DNA of 25,000 bases from Trachelipus rathkii (GCA_015478945.1 JABUQX010099479.1:5001-30000); one strand, 5' to 3'; positions 1-10,535 are shown, counted from the stretch's first letter. The notes: generated by a model from the sequence alone, not told the origin. Numbers and translations are program-made.

Positions 1-560
1 TTTGAGCAGTCCACAAGGACAAGTGTGTAAAATCAAAACGATAAATTTAGCAATTTAAAATTTTAAAGTAAGATTTTAGCTTTGAACCATGTTTGTGATA
101 TAATAGGCACTGTTGTAAAACCAGAGACAAAAAAAAAGGGAATAGGAGTATAAGCTAGCACTGTTGTGCAACCAGTTCAAACCAGAATTATATACGACCG
201 ATATGTGTATCTACATAAGTCTTACCTTGTTTGTTGGTTTTTCAAAGATTTTTTTACTTTGAGTAATTCTTGTAGTCCTAAGTAACCCAGCCTAATGCTT
301 TGGTGAAATAGCACTTACAAAATTAAGTAGGTAATTGAATAGTAGAAGGTAAAGAGAATAGAGATAGGTTGATAGTAAAAATATTTGAAAAGAAATGAAG
401 AAATAAGACAATTTACCTCCATACCCTTAACATTTTTTGAATATTAAATTTGAATTTCACGAACGCGACAAATTAGGACCGCTATTGAATCAGTAGTGAA
501 CTATAGTGATTTTTTTAGGGAATTCTTGCAATTATCCCCAATGGAGACAAATATAAATGC
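1..560. other. AT-rich intergenic DNA, nothing recognised
   Basis: All six frames are broken by frequent stops. I see no RNA gene, no repeat longer than short A/T runs and no recognisable protein motif. A poly-A run lies near 128-136. This is plain AT-rich filler upstream of a SINE. Confidence 0.6.
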
Positions 561-720
561 GCCTATACCGGGCTCAAACGGTAAGAGCGACGGAGTCGCA
601 TCTGGCAAGGTCGTGGGTTCGAGTCCTAGTTCGGATCCTAGGTAGAAACTACCTAGAAAGTTCCCCTCCTTGAATAGGGCTATGCCCGTGAGGTGTGAAC
701 TTTTATTAAAAAAAAAATAA
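561..720 (+). mobile_element. tRNA-derived SINE
   Basis: An internal RNA polymerase III promoter is visible. The A box is ggctcaaacggtaagagc at 571-588, where gctc (572-575) and gagc (585-588) could pair as a D stem. The B box ggttcgagtcc at 616-626 is a full match to GGTTCRANTCC. The tRNA-like head is followed by an unrelated body with two perfect hairpins: ctaggtag/ctacctag at 638-656 (8 bp stem, 3 nt loop) and gggc/gccc at 677-687. It ends in an A-rich tail at about 706-727. The 3' part does not pair with the 5' end as an acceptor stem, so it is not a functional tRNA gene. SINEs encode no protein and depend on a LINE for movement. I could not define a clear target-site duplication or name the family, so the outer limits are approximate. 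Confidence 0.7.
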
Positions 721-953
721 AAAAATAAATTCCGCTAAAACTAAAATAAAGATACTGTATGAGAAAATATATACCTAGCTAATAATCTTTTATATCTCTA
801 AAAATAAAAATACTATAAATAAGCGAAATAGAAGAGATTTATGTGGGAAAATATGATAATAGTTTTTACAAATATCCTCATCGACTGAAGAGTTGCACGA
901 TGAAACCCATGTGCAATTTAAAGAATAAGATTTTTACAAATAAGATAAATTAC
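721..953. other. AT-rich spacer
   Basis: This is A/T-rich sequence after the SINE tail with stops in all frames. If the exon-like segment at 954-1193 is real, this is its downstream intron on the minus strand, starting with GT at 953-952. Nothing else is recognised. Confidence 0.45.
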
Positions 954-1193
954 CTGTGAAGGAAATTCTCTGACCAACTGACCAGCAGCATGTCCTAAGA
1001 GGGTCTTTGCTTTGACTGAATTGAGTTGAGAATTTTGATTCTGCTGAGAGTCAAGTTAGGTGAATTTTTACCTGAAGTTGAAGGTTGTACATCTACAATA
1101 GCATTATCACTATTACTTGAATAACTGAATTTGAGGGATCAACTTGATCTGGTATTATCATTGTTTTACGACCATCGCTGATTCGGAGAAATA
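954..1193 (-). pseudogene. Exon-like coding remnant, frameshifted, unidentified
   Basis: On the minus strand this 240 bp segment reads as protein-like sequence in three consecutive frames. The first gives FLRISDGRKTMIIPDQVD, the second SDNAIVDVQPSTSGKNSP, the third KAKTLLGHAAGQLVREFPSQ. Each frame stops shortly after the next becomes plausible, as expected of a reading frame broken by two small indels. The block is bounded by CAAGCAG, a possible splice acceptor, at 1200-1194 and by CAG/GTAATT, a possible donor, at 954/953. Base composition here is less A/T-extreme than on either side. PSTSG linkers are common in insect proteins, but I do not recognise a domain and assign no function. It could be a decayed gene exon, a transposon fragment, a real exon with assembly indels, or a chance open stretch. 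Confidence 0.35.
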
Positions 1194-1397
1194 CTGCTTG
1201 TTTTTGTTAATAAAATTTTCTTAAATTTTTTTTATAAATAACAACTGTAACATTAATTTTTAAACGAATAAAATTTTATAAAATAAAAAGTTTTTAAACA
1301 TAAAAGTTCTAAAGAAAAACTTGAATGAAAATATAAAAGAAAACGAAGTAATAATATTAAATATACGAATAAATATAAATGTTGGTCAATGACGTAT
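1194..1397. other. A/T-rich stretch before the GA microsatellite
   Basis: This is very A/T-rich DNA with many short A and T runs. On the minus strand it would be the intron upstream of the exon-like remnant. Nothing else is visible. Confidence 0.45.
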
Positions 1398-1431
1398 AGA
1401 GAGAGAGAAAGAGAGAGAGAGAGGAGAGAGA

Positions 1432-1506
<75 letters not shown>

Positions 1507-1530
1507 AGAGAGAAGAGAGAGAGGAGAGAG
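1398..1530. repeat. (GA)n microsatellite
   Basis: An almost pure GA dinucleotide tract of about 130 bp. The middle (about 1438-1505) is essentially uninterrupted; the ends carry single-base interruptions (aaa, gg, gt, gc). Open frames through it give alternating Arg-Glu on one strand and Ser-Leu on the other. These are artefacts of the repeat and not proteins. Confidence 0.97.
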
Positions 1531-2150
1531 TTGTTGTGCTTAAAAAGTTTATCCAGGAGGGATTTAGGTTTACGTTAGTAATGTTCAGGTTGATGTGTTT
1601 TAGGTTTACGGATGAGACAAGGTGGATTAAGTAGACTGAGCGGATAGATACTGTACGTGGTAAAAATTGTAGAGTTCCATATTTTGTGCAACATTTGAAT
1701 GTCATTGTGTATGACTAAGAGAGTACCACTTAAGTTCTCTGTGTTAAGTTTCATATATTTGTGCAACATAGGGCTGCTGCTACATATATTTATGCAAATA
1801 AGGTTGTTGATGAGCATAAGTCTAATGATTATTGCTCATACCTTTAAATTTCATTTAAAAGGTAAAACCCATTAATTGGGGTTCGGGGCCCTCTCTACTG
1901 GACCCATTAGACACATTTGAGTGTATTGAAACTGTTTTGGAATCTACATCATTGAAAACATATATAACACTTAATATTATGGTGATTAACACAAACTATT
2001 TACTAACTTCGGCAAACCGCACCATGCCCTAGCACCGGTATCAATACCTCCAATGAAACTCATTTGACTACCTTACGAAACTTCCTTTGTTCTCTCAGCA
2101 AACGCACTCTGTGCGTTTGTTTTTCCTTCTTTTTTCATTTAGCGGAAGAC
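1531..2150. other. Unassigned left-flank DNA
   Basis: No coding signal is seen. Small local duplications are present: tttaggtttacg at 1563-1574 and 1599-1610, and a diverged pair around ttgtgcaacat near 1683 and 1760. A short GC-richer patch at about 1875-1912 (ggggttcggggccctctc) is bounded by cccatta near 1868 and 1903. These features suggest old transposon debris, but I cannot name an element. Confidence 0.4.
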
Positions 2151-2335
2151 CCCCTAAGGGGGCCTCAAACTCAATTTTGGGGTTACGATACCCCAAAATC
2201 CGGAATCTATGTCTCTTTGAAATCATATATAAACGACTACATCAATGTGACTAAATAGCAAGCTGCAAGCAGAATTCCAAGTCTTGGTCCAGCCGTCACA
2301 GAACTCAGGCTTCCGGCCTCATGTGCTTACCGTCA
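2151..2335 (+). repeat. Diverged duplicate block, copy 1
   Basis: This block aligns with 2466-2645 over about 180 bp in the same order. Shared landmarks are an aggggg/aggggt patch, ggggttacga, a caaaat..gaatctatgt core, cttTGA.A.catatata, then ccag.c.gtcac....ctcag and c..tatgtgct or c.catgtgct. The two copies are about 315 bp apart and separated by a pyrimidine-rich tract. They could be parts of a decayed non-autonomous retroelement or an old local tandem duplication. No open reading frame supports a protein. Confidence 0.55.
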
Positions 2336-2465
2336 TATGAGACTTCGTCTAACTTCTCGTCTTTCATCCTTCCTTTCTTCTTTCTCTGTCTTTTTTCCTT
2401 CCTCCTCCTCCTTCTTTTTGCCCGGCTTCACTATTTTCCTCCTTCTTGCTTTTCCCTGCTGAGTT
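2336..2465. repeat. Polypyrimidine (C/T-rich) tract
   Basis: On the plus strand this is almost all C and T, with runs such as ttccttcctcctcctcc. It separates the two diverged duplicate blocks. It is low-complexity sequence and could be part of the same unidentified element. Confidence 0.75.
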
Positions 2466-2645
2466 CCCATCAAAGGGGTACTCAACAATCATGTTAGGGG
2501 TTACGAAAGCCCTCAAAATCGAATCTATGTTCTTTGAGAACATATATAGAACACACTAATTGAATCAAGTATGAGCTGGAGCCAGAATATCCAGTCTGTC
2601 ACCCTCAGTTCCAGACCGGTGCGGCTCTATGTGCTCCGACGCATA
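2466..2645 (+). repeat. Diverged duplicate block, copy 2
   Basis: Second copy of the block described at 2151-2335. Landmarks in order are cccatcaaaggggt, aggggttacga, tcaaaatcgaatctatgt, gaacatatata, ccagtctgtcac, ctcagttccag and ctatgtgctccg. Divergence from copy 1 by substitutions and small indels is obvious, so the duplication is old. The acacactaat phrase at about 2552 recurs at 3061, just before the satellite array. Confidence 0.55.
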
Positions 2646-3005
2646 AACTCATTACTCTATTGTTCATTTATATTCTCTTCTATTCACTCCAAAAATTCAA
2701 CCTTCTAAAGTCTTTTCCTGAGTTTTGGGGAGGCTCAGACCCCCTCCCCTCCTTGGATGTGGCGGCGGCACCTTCAACAACCACGGTAGCCAGTTTGAAG
2801 AGAATATCTTAACCAGAAAACCTTTAAAACCAAAAATACATATGAGCACCGCAGCACCGGTGCAAAAGGCCCTAAGGGCTGATCCGATCCACTCGGTAAT
2901 ACCAGGAATCAACTCGGCATACCTGAAAACATAGGGGTAGACACCAAGTTCAACTCCCTAGCTCAAAAAATAAAAAAGTTGAATACTTGCACTAGTAAAA
3001 GGGGG
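2646..3005. other. GC-richer unassigned segment with a partial copy of the F sequence
   Basis: This segment has more G/C than its surroundings (ggaggctcagacccc, ggcggcggcacc). Open stretches of about 70 codons occur on both strands, but neither shows a recognisable motif, so I do not call a gene. The end, about 2918-2945 (atacctgaaaacataggggt), matches 3080-3101 inside F with a spacing of about 161 bp, so part of F is tandemly duplicated here. A short A-rich stretch follows at about 2963-2980. Confidence 0.4.
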
Positions 3006-3158
3006 TAGGGGCAATGTCTATTACTAACTCATACTAAGAAGCATCCTAGCACCTTCTAATACACACTAATCGAATCCCCATACCTCAAAACATAGGGGTA
3101 GATACTAATATTAGGTGCATTCTATGACGTAGGACATGGCGTGCTAGAAGTGCTAGAA
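3006..3158 (+). repeat. Array-flanking direct repeat F (left copy)
   Basis: A 153 bp sequence running from taggggcaatgtctattac to gtgctagaagtgctagaa, immediately before the first satellite module. A clearly homologous copy in the same orientation (23421-23570) sits immediately after the last satellite module. Shared landmarks in order are ctattactaactcata, gaagcatccta, caccttctaa versus aaccttaaaa, aatcga, acataggggtaga versus acatatggatcga, ccaatattag or ctaatattag, and tgctagaagtgctagaa. F therefore brackets the whole 20 kb array. Confidence 0.85.
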
Positions 3159-4623
3159 AGTGTTCATAATCTTTTTTAATTCCTAAAATATATGTAAAAA
3201 ATAGTCAAAGACAGTACATACAACATTTTTGTGTTTTTTTCTTATGAATTGGCTTAGCCTATATCTTTTTAAATTGCTAAAATATTTTCTAAATATTTTC
3301 TAAGTTCAAAAATATTTCTAAGTTCAGAAAAGTTAAGTTAAGTTTTTTAAGAAAATTCTTTAGTGGCAAGCTTCTGTGAAACTTTTTCTTTGCTTACAAA
3401 GAACAGTAATGACAATGTGTTATACAGTCATAAACAGTCAAATAGATCACAAGAAACATAGCTCCTATCAAAAGATATAAATATAAAATAACAAACACAG
3501 CTGTTTCTTTTACGTTTTCATAATCTTTTTAATTGCTAAAATATTCTAAGTGTTCATAATCTTTTTTAATTTCTAAAATATATGTAAAAAAAAGTTCATA
3601 ATCTTTTTAGTTGCTAAAATATTCTAAGTCTTCATAATCTTTTTAATTCCTAAAATATATGTAAAAAAAAAGTTAAGGACAGTTCAATTGAACATTTTTG
3701 TGTTTTTTCTTATGAATTGGCTTAGCCTATAATCTTTTTAAATTGATAACTATTTCAAAGTTCAACAAATTTCCTAAGGTTCAGACAGAAGTTAAGTAGT
3801 TAGAGTTTTTTAAGAAAAAAGTTATTTAATTGGCAACGCTTCGAGTGGAACTTTTCCGTTTCGCTTAAAAGAGGCAGTATATGACATGTGTATACAGTCA
3901 TAACAGCAGTCAAATAGAATCTCAAGATGTCATAACTCCTATAAAATATATAAAGTAAAAATAAAACACAGTTGTTTCTTTTACGTCTTCATAATCTTTT
4001 TAAGTGCCTAAATTATTGCTAAGGCTTTCATTAGTCTTTCCTAATTACCTAAAACGACAGGTTACAGAAGACGACGGAACTGAGGACCTGGCAGGTGATA
4101 CTATGTAAAAAAAAGTCTTGCATAATCTTTTTATTTACTGAAATATTCTACAGGTCCATATACTTTTTATTTCTAAATAAATATGTAAAAAAAAAGTATC
4201 AAAGACAGTCATACAACATTTTGCGTGTTTTTTCTTATGAATTGGCTTAGCCTATATCTTTCTAAATTGCTAAAATATTTTCAAAGTTCAAAAAAATTTC
4301 TGTTCAGAAAAGTTAAGTTAAGTTACGTTTTTTAAGAAAATTCTTTAGTGGCAAGCTTCGAGTGGAACTTTTCCTTTGCTTACAAAGAGCAGTAATATGA
4401 CTATGTGTAATACAGTCATAAACAGTCAAATAGATCTCAAGATTCATAACTCCTATAAAATATATAAATAAAAATATAACAAACACAGCTGTTTCTTTTA
4501 CCTCTTCATAATCTTTTTAATTGCTAAAATATTCTAAGTGTTCATAATCTTTTTTAATTCCTAAAATATATGTAAAAAAAAGTCAAAGTCCATACAACAT
4601 TTTTGTGTTTTTTCTTATGAATT
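3159..4623 (+). repeat. Partial HOR copy at the left end of the array
   Basis: About 1.47 kb equivalent to the last units of the 6.65 kb higher-order repeat. ggcttag anchors lie at 3251, 3719 and 4244, and the next HOR starts at 4624. The first module starts directly at agtgttcataatc (3159), without the preceding half-module or body. The second spacing (525 bp) is unusually long because of a foreign-looking insert at about 4055-4100. Many single-base indels at 3720-4110 make this stretch noisy. Confidence 0.8.
4055..4100. other. Foreign or scrambled patch in the array (1)
   Basis: Between tacctaaaa and tatgtaaaaaaaag about 46 bp of G/C-richer sequence (cgacaggttacag...ggcaggtgata) is inserted in a satellite module. 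It shares the 12-mer ggaactgaggac with the patch at 5511-5554. The monomer spacing here is extended to 525 bp. Confidence 0.6.
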
Positions 4624-5510
4624 GGCTTAGCCTATATCTTTTTAAATTGCTAAAATATTTCTAAGTTCAGAAAAGTTACGTTAAGTTACGTTTTTTAAGA
4701 AAATTCTTTAGTGGCAAACTTCGAATGGAACTCTTCCTTTGCTTACAAAGAGCAGTAATATGACTATATGTGTAATACAGTCATAAACAGTCAAATAGAT
4801 TTCAAGATTCATAACTCCTATAAAATATATAAATAAAAATATAACACAGTTGTTTCTTTTACGTCTTCATAATCTTTTTAATTGCTAAAATATTCTAAGT
4901 GTTCATAATCTTTTCTAATTACTAAAATATATGTAAAAAAAAGTCCTCATAATCTTTTTAATTACTAAAATATTCTAAGTCTTCATAATCTTTTTTAATT
5001 CCTAAAATATATGTAAAAAAAAGTCAAAGACAGTCCATTCAACATTTTTGTGTTTTTTCTTATGAATTGGCTTAGCCTATATCTTTTTAAATTGATAAAA
5101 TATTTTCAAAGTTCAAAAAAATTTCTAAGATTCTAAGTTCAGAAAAAGTTAAGTTAAGTTAAGTTTTTTAAGAGAATTCTTTAGTGGTCAAGCTATCGAG
5201 TGGACTTTTTCTTTGCTTACAAAGAACAGTAATATGACAATGTGTAATACAGTCATAAAAACATCAAATAGATCACAAGAATCATAGCTCCTACAAAATT
5301 TATAAATTAAAATATAACAAACACAGCTGTTTCTTTTACGTTTTCATAATCTTTTTAATTGCTAAAATATTCTAAGTGTTCATAATCTTTTTTAATTCCT
5401 AAAATATATGTAAAAAAAAGTTCATAATCTTTTTAGTTGCTAAAATATTCTAAGTCTTCATAATCTTTTTTAATTCCTAAAATATATGTAAAAAAAAGAG
5501 TCAAAGACAG

Positions 5511-5554
5511 TATATACTACAGTTAGATGTTTCTCTGAGGAACTGAGGACATTA
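5511..5554. other. Scrambled patch in the array (2)
   Basis: The expected ccatacaac...ggcttag stretch is replaced by unrelated sequence of similar length (tatatactacagttagatg...). It removes one ggcttag anchor, while overall spacing across two units (941 bp) is unchanged. Confidence 0.6.
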
Positions 5555-5874
5555 TCCTATGCATCTTTTTAAATTGATAAAATATTTTCAAAGTTCAAAA
5601 AAATTTCTAAGTTCAGAAAAGTTAAGTTAAGTTAAGTTTTTTAAAAGAAAATTCTTTATTGGCAAGCTTCGAGTGGAACTTTTCCTTTGCTTACAAAGAG
5701 CAGTAATATAACAATGTGTTATACAGTCATAAACAGTCAAATAGATCTCAAGATTCATAACTCCTATAAAATATATAAATAAAAATATATAACAAACACA
5801 GTTGTTTCTTTTACGTCTTCATAATCTTTTTAATTGCTAAAATATTCTAAGTGTTCATAATCTTTCCTAATTAC

Positions 5875-5953
5875 TAGCAGACAACCAGTAATCATGATTT
5901 CTCGCAGAAATATTCCTAGTCTTCATATTTACTTTCTTCTTAGGAATTCTGGC
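5875..5953. other. Scrambled patch in the array (3)
   Basis: The second ~80 bp module is replaced by about 79 bp of partly similar sequence (agcagacaaccagtaatcat..., then ttcatatttactttcttc). The length is about that of the module it replaces. Confidence 0.55.
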
Positions 5954-6957
5954 TAAAAAAAAGTCAAAGACAGTCAATAATATATTTTTTGTGTTTTTTC
6001 TTAAGAATTGGCTTAGCCTATGTTTTTCTAAATTGCTAAAATATTTTTAAAGTTCAAATAAATTTCTAAGTTCAGAAAAAGTTAAGTTAAGTTACGTTTT
6101 TTAAGAAAATTCTTTCTTTAGTGGCAAGCTTCGAGTGGAACCTTTTCTTTGCTTACAAAAAGCAGAATATACAATGTTAATGACAAGATCATAAACAGTC
6201 AATGATAACAAGAATCATAGCTCTACAAAATATATAAAGTAAAATATATAACAAAGCACATGCTGTTTCATTTTACCGTCCGTTCATAATCTTTTTAATT
6301 GCTAAAATATTCTAAGTGTTCATATTCTTTTTTTTAATTTCTAAAATATATGTAAAAAATAAGTTCAAAGTCCATACAACATTTTGTGTTTTTTCTTATG
6401 AATGGCTTAGCCTATATCTTTTTAAAATTGCTAAAAATATTTCTACGTTCAGAAAAGTTACGTTAGTTAAGTTTTTAAAGAAAATTCTTTGGTGGCAAGC
6501 TTCTGGAATTATGCCTTTGCTTACAAAGAGCAGTAATATGACAATGTGTAATACAGTCATAAACAGTCAAATAGATTTCAAGATTCATAACTCCTATAAA
6601 ATATATAAATAAAAATATAACAAACACAGCTGTTTCTTTTACGTCTTCATAATCTTTTTAATTGCTAAAATATTCTAAGTGTTCATAATCTTTTCTAATT
6701 ACTAAAATATATGTAAAAAGAAGTCCTCATAATCTTTTAAATTACTAAAATATTCTAAGTCTTCATAATCTTTTTTAATTCCTAAAATATATGTAAAAAA
6801 AGTCAAAGACAGTCCATTCAATTTTTTGTGTTTTTTTTTCTTATGAATTGGCTTAGCCTATATCTTTTTTAATTGATAAAATATTTTCAAAGTTCAAAAA
6901 AATTCTAGTTCAGAAAAGTTATAGTAGTTAAGTTTTTTTAAACGAAATTCTTTAGTG

Positions 6958-7194
6958 GAACTCTGAATGAGTATTTAGTGGAAATGATGGGGATATTATA
7001 CGGATTAATATTTGAAATCGAAAATATGGTTAGTTACAACTTTTTAATTTTTAAAGATTACATATAGTTGGTTAGCTTTTTATTTTCCCGGTAATTTTTT
7101 CTAATCTTTTTAATTCCTTGGAATATTATATACTAAATCTTTTTCTGCCCGGAAACTGATACCTTCTAAATTGTGGTGTAAGGAGAAATAAGAT
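6958..7194. other. Large scrambled patch in the array (4)
   Basis: From agtggaactctgaatg to gagaaataagataa the monomer body is replaced by about 237 bp of A/T-rich sequence. It keeps occasional satellite-like words (taatctttttaattcc near 7111) but no continuous alignment. Unit spacing is 437 bp instead of the ~465 bp of the equivalent units at 13472 and 20181. Confidence 0.6.
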
Positions 7195-7752
7195 AAGTCT
7201 TCATAATCTTTTTTAATTCCTAAAATATATGTAAAAAAAAGTTAAGGACAGTCCATTCAACATTTTTGTGTTTTTTCTTATGAATTGGCTTAGCCTATAT
7301 CTTTTTAAATTGATAAAATATTTAACTAAGTTCAAAAAATTTCTTAAGTTCAGAAAACGTTAAGTTAAAGCTTTGATTTGTTAAGCAAATTCTTTGTGAA
7401 GCTTCCGAGTGGCACCTTTTTCCTTTGCTTACAAAAAGCAGTAATATGACAATGTGTAATACAGTCATAAACAGTCTAATAGATCTCAAGATTCATAACT
7501 CCTATAAAATATATAAATAAAAATATAACAAACACAGCTGTTTCTTTTACGTCTTCATAATCTTTTTAATTGCTAAAATATTCTAAGTGTTCATAATCTT
7601 TTTTAATTCCTAAAATATATGTAAAAAAAAGTTCATAATCTTTTTAATTACTAAAATATTCTGTCTTCATAATCTTTTTTAATTCCTAAAATATTATGTA
7701 AAAAAAGTCAAAGGACAGTCCATTCAACATTTTTGTGTTTTTCTTATGAATT

Positions 7753-8220
7753 GGCTTAGCCCCTATATCTTTTTAAATTGATAAAATAATTTCTAAGGTT
7801 CGAGGAAAGAGTGTTACGTCGTTGAAGTGTGAGCGGTGTTCTGTTTAAGAGAAATTCTTTAGTGGCAAGCTTCGAGTAGAACTTTTCCTTTGCTTACAAA
7901 GAGCAGTAATATGACTATATGTTTAATACAGTCATAAACAGTCAAATATATCTCAAGATCTATTTATCAAGATTTATAAAATATATAAATAAAAATTATA
8001 AGCCAAACATAGAATATCTTTCTCTTCAATAATCTTTTTAATTGCTAAAATATTCTAAGTGTTCATAATCTTTTCTAATTTCTAAAATATATGTACATAA
8101 ATTTCATAATCTTTTTTAATTACTAAAATATTTCAAGTCTTCATAATCTTTTTAATTCCTAAAATATTGTAAAAAAAGTCAAAAGACAGTCATACAACTT
8201 TTTGTGTTTTCTTATGAATT
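7753..8220 (+). repeat. Subfamily C monomer, HOR phase marker (copy 1)
   Basis: Contains cgagtagaac in place of cgagtggaac, gactatatgtttaatac, and tctcaagatctatttatcaagattt replacing the usual tctcaagattcataactcc. It occurs once per HOR, here with the variant at 7951. The pentamer/tail region at about 7795-7850 is scrambled. Confidence 0.8.
7795..7850. other. Scrambled patch in the array (5)
   Basis: The aagtt pentamer region is replaced by G-richer sequence (gaggaaagagtgttacgtcgt...gcggtgttctg), with normal satellite on both sides and normal unit spacing. Confidence 0.55.
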
Positions 8221-9905
8221 GGCTTAGCCTAAATATTTTTTAAATTGATAAAATATTTTCAGTTCAAAAAAAATTTCTTAGTTCAGAAAAGTTAGTTAAG
8301 TTAAGTTAAAGTTTTTTTTATGAAATTCATTTTTTTAAAAGCTTCGAGTGGAACTTTTCCTTTGCTTAACAAAAGCAAGTAATATGACATTGTGTAATAC
8401 AGTCATAACAGTCTAATAGATCTAAGATTCAGAACTCCTATAAAATATATAGAATAAAATATAAAAGCGACAGCTTGTTTCTTAAGCCTATATATTTTTA
8501 AATTGCTAAAATATTTCTAAGTTCCATAATCTTTTTTAATTCCTAAAAATATATTAAAAAAAAAGTTCGTAATCTTTTTAATTGCTAAAATATTCTAAGT
8601 CTTCATAATCTTTTTTAAATAATTCCTGAAAATATATGTAAAAAACAGTCAAGGACAGTCCATTGGAACATTTTGTGTTTTTTCTTTATGAATTGGCTTA
8701 GCCTATATCTTTTTAAATTGATACAATATTTTCAGAAGTTTCAAAAAAATTCTAAGTTCAGACAAGTTAAGTTACGTTAAGTTTTTTAAAAGAAAAATTC
8801 TTTATTGGCAAGCTTCGAGTGGAACTTTTCCTTTGCTTAAGAGCATATATGACATGTGTAATACAGTCATAAACAGTCAAATAGATCTCAAGATTCATAA
8901 CTCCTATAAAATATACAAATAAAAATATAACAAACACAGGTGTTTCTTTTACGTCTTCGTAATCTTTTTAATTGCTAAAATATTCTAAGTCTTCATAATC
9001 TTTTTAAATTACTAGAATATATGTAAAAAAAAGTTTTCATAATCTTTTTAATTACTAAAATATTCTAAGTCTTCATAATCTTTTTTAATTTCTAAAATAT
9101 ATGTAAAAAAAAGTCAAAGACAGTCCATACAACATTTTTGTGTTTTTTCTTATGAATTAGCTTAGCCTATGTTTTTCTAAATTGCTAAAATATTTTCAAA
9201 GTTCAAATAAATTTCTAAGTTCAGAAAAGTTAAGTTAAGTTACGTTTTTTAAGAAAATTCTTTAGTGGCAAGCTTCGAGTGGAACTTTTCCTTTGCTTAC
9301 AAAAAGCAGTAATATGACAATGTGTAATACAGTCATAAACAGTCAAATAGATCACAAGAATCATAGCTCCTACAAAATATATAAATAAAAATATAACAAA
9401 CACAGCTGTTTCTTTTACGTCTTCATAATCTTTTTAATTGCTAAAATATTCTAAGTGTTCATAATCTTTTTTTTCCTAAAATATATGTAAAAAAAAAGTC
9501 AAAGTCCATACAACATTTTGTGTTTTTTCTTATGAATTGGCTTAGCCTATATCTTTTTAAATTGCTAAAATATTTCTAAGTTCAGAAAAGTTTCGTTAAG
9601 TTACGTTTTTTAAGAAAATTCTTTAGTGGCAAACTTCGAATGGAACTCTTCCTTTGCTTACAAAGAGCAGTAATATGACTATATGTGTAATACAGTCATA
9701 AACAGTCAAATAGATCTCAAGATTCATACCTCCAATAAATATAAAATAAAACAAATAACAAACACAGCTGTTTCTCTTACGTCTTCTTCATAATCTTTTT
9801 AATTGCTAAAATATTTTCTAAGTTCCATAATCTTTTCTAATTACTAAATATACTGTAAAAATAAAAGTCCTCATAATCTTTTTAATTACTAAAATATTCT
9901 AAGTC

Positions 9906-9955
9906 TTGTTAATGTATGTTAAAATGCTAAGAACATAAGTTAACCATCAACTTGA
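9906..9955. other. Scrambled patch in the array (6)
   Basis: After ctaagtctt the module tail is replaced by gttaatgtatgttaaaatgc...accatcaacttg, then normal satellite resumes at aagacagtcc. The length is close to that of the replaced segment. Confidence 0.5.
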
Positions 9956-10459
9956 AAGACAGTCCATAAAACATTTTGTTTTTTTTCTTATGAATTGGCT
10001 TAGCCTATGTCTTCCTTAAAATTGATAAAATATTTTCAAAAGTTCAAAAAAATTTTAAGTTCAGAAAAAGTTAAGTTAAAGTTAAGTTTTTTAAGAAAAT
10101 TCTTTAGGGCAAGCTTCTGAGTGGAACTTTTTCTTTGCTTACAAAGAACAGTAATATGACAATGTGTAATACAGTCATAAACAGTCAAATAGATCACAAG
10201 AAACATAGCTCCTACAAAATATATAAATAAAAATATAACAAACACAGCTGTTTCTTTTACGTCTTCATAATCTTTTTAATTGCTAAAATATTCTAAGTGT
10301 TCATAATCTTTTTTTTCCTAAAATATATGTAAAAAAAAAGTCAAAGTCCATACAACATTTTGTGTTTTTTCTTATGAATTGGCTTAGCCTATATCTTTTT
10401 AAATTGCTAAAATATTTCTAAGTTCAGAAAAGTTACAAAGTTACATTTTTTAAGAAAAT

Positions 10460-10535
10460 GATGTGTGAAGTAAAACACAATCTTCTGCACACTTATAAAT
10501 ACTTATTTTAAAGCTACGCTTATGTTAAGGTTAAT
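10460..10535. other. Non-satellite insertion in the array (7)
   Basis: After tttttaagaaaa about 75 bp of unrelated sequence (tgatgtgtgaagtaaaacac...cttatgttaagg) precedes the normal ttctttattggcaa. Here the unit is really longer (523 bp), so this looks like an insertion and not a mis-read segment. Confidence 0.6.

Noticed and set aside
561..640. Functional tRNA gene
   Set aside because: A and B boxes are present, but the ends do not form an acceptor stem and the sequence continues into an unrelated body and A-rich tail.
1563..1610. Telomere-like TTAGG words
   Set aside because: Only two isolated tttaggtttacg copies, not a tandem telomeric array.
1253..1705. Open frames of 80-150 codons across the GA microsatellite
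   Set aside because: They are Ser-Leu or Arg-Glu runs produced by the dinucleotide repeat, with no domain outside it.
2697..2934. Overlapping ~70-codon open frames on both strands
   Set aside because: No recognisable motif, no start context or conserved pattern; both strands are open only because the segment is GC-richer.
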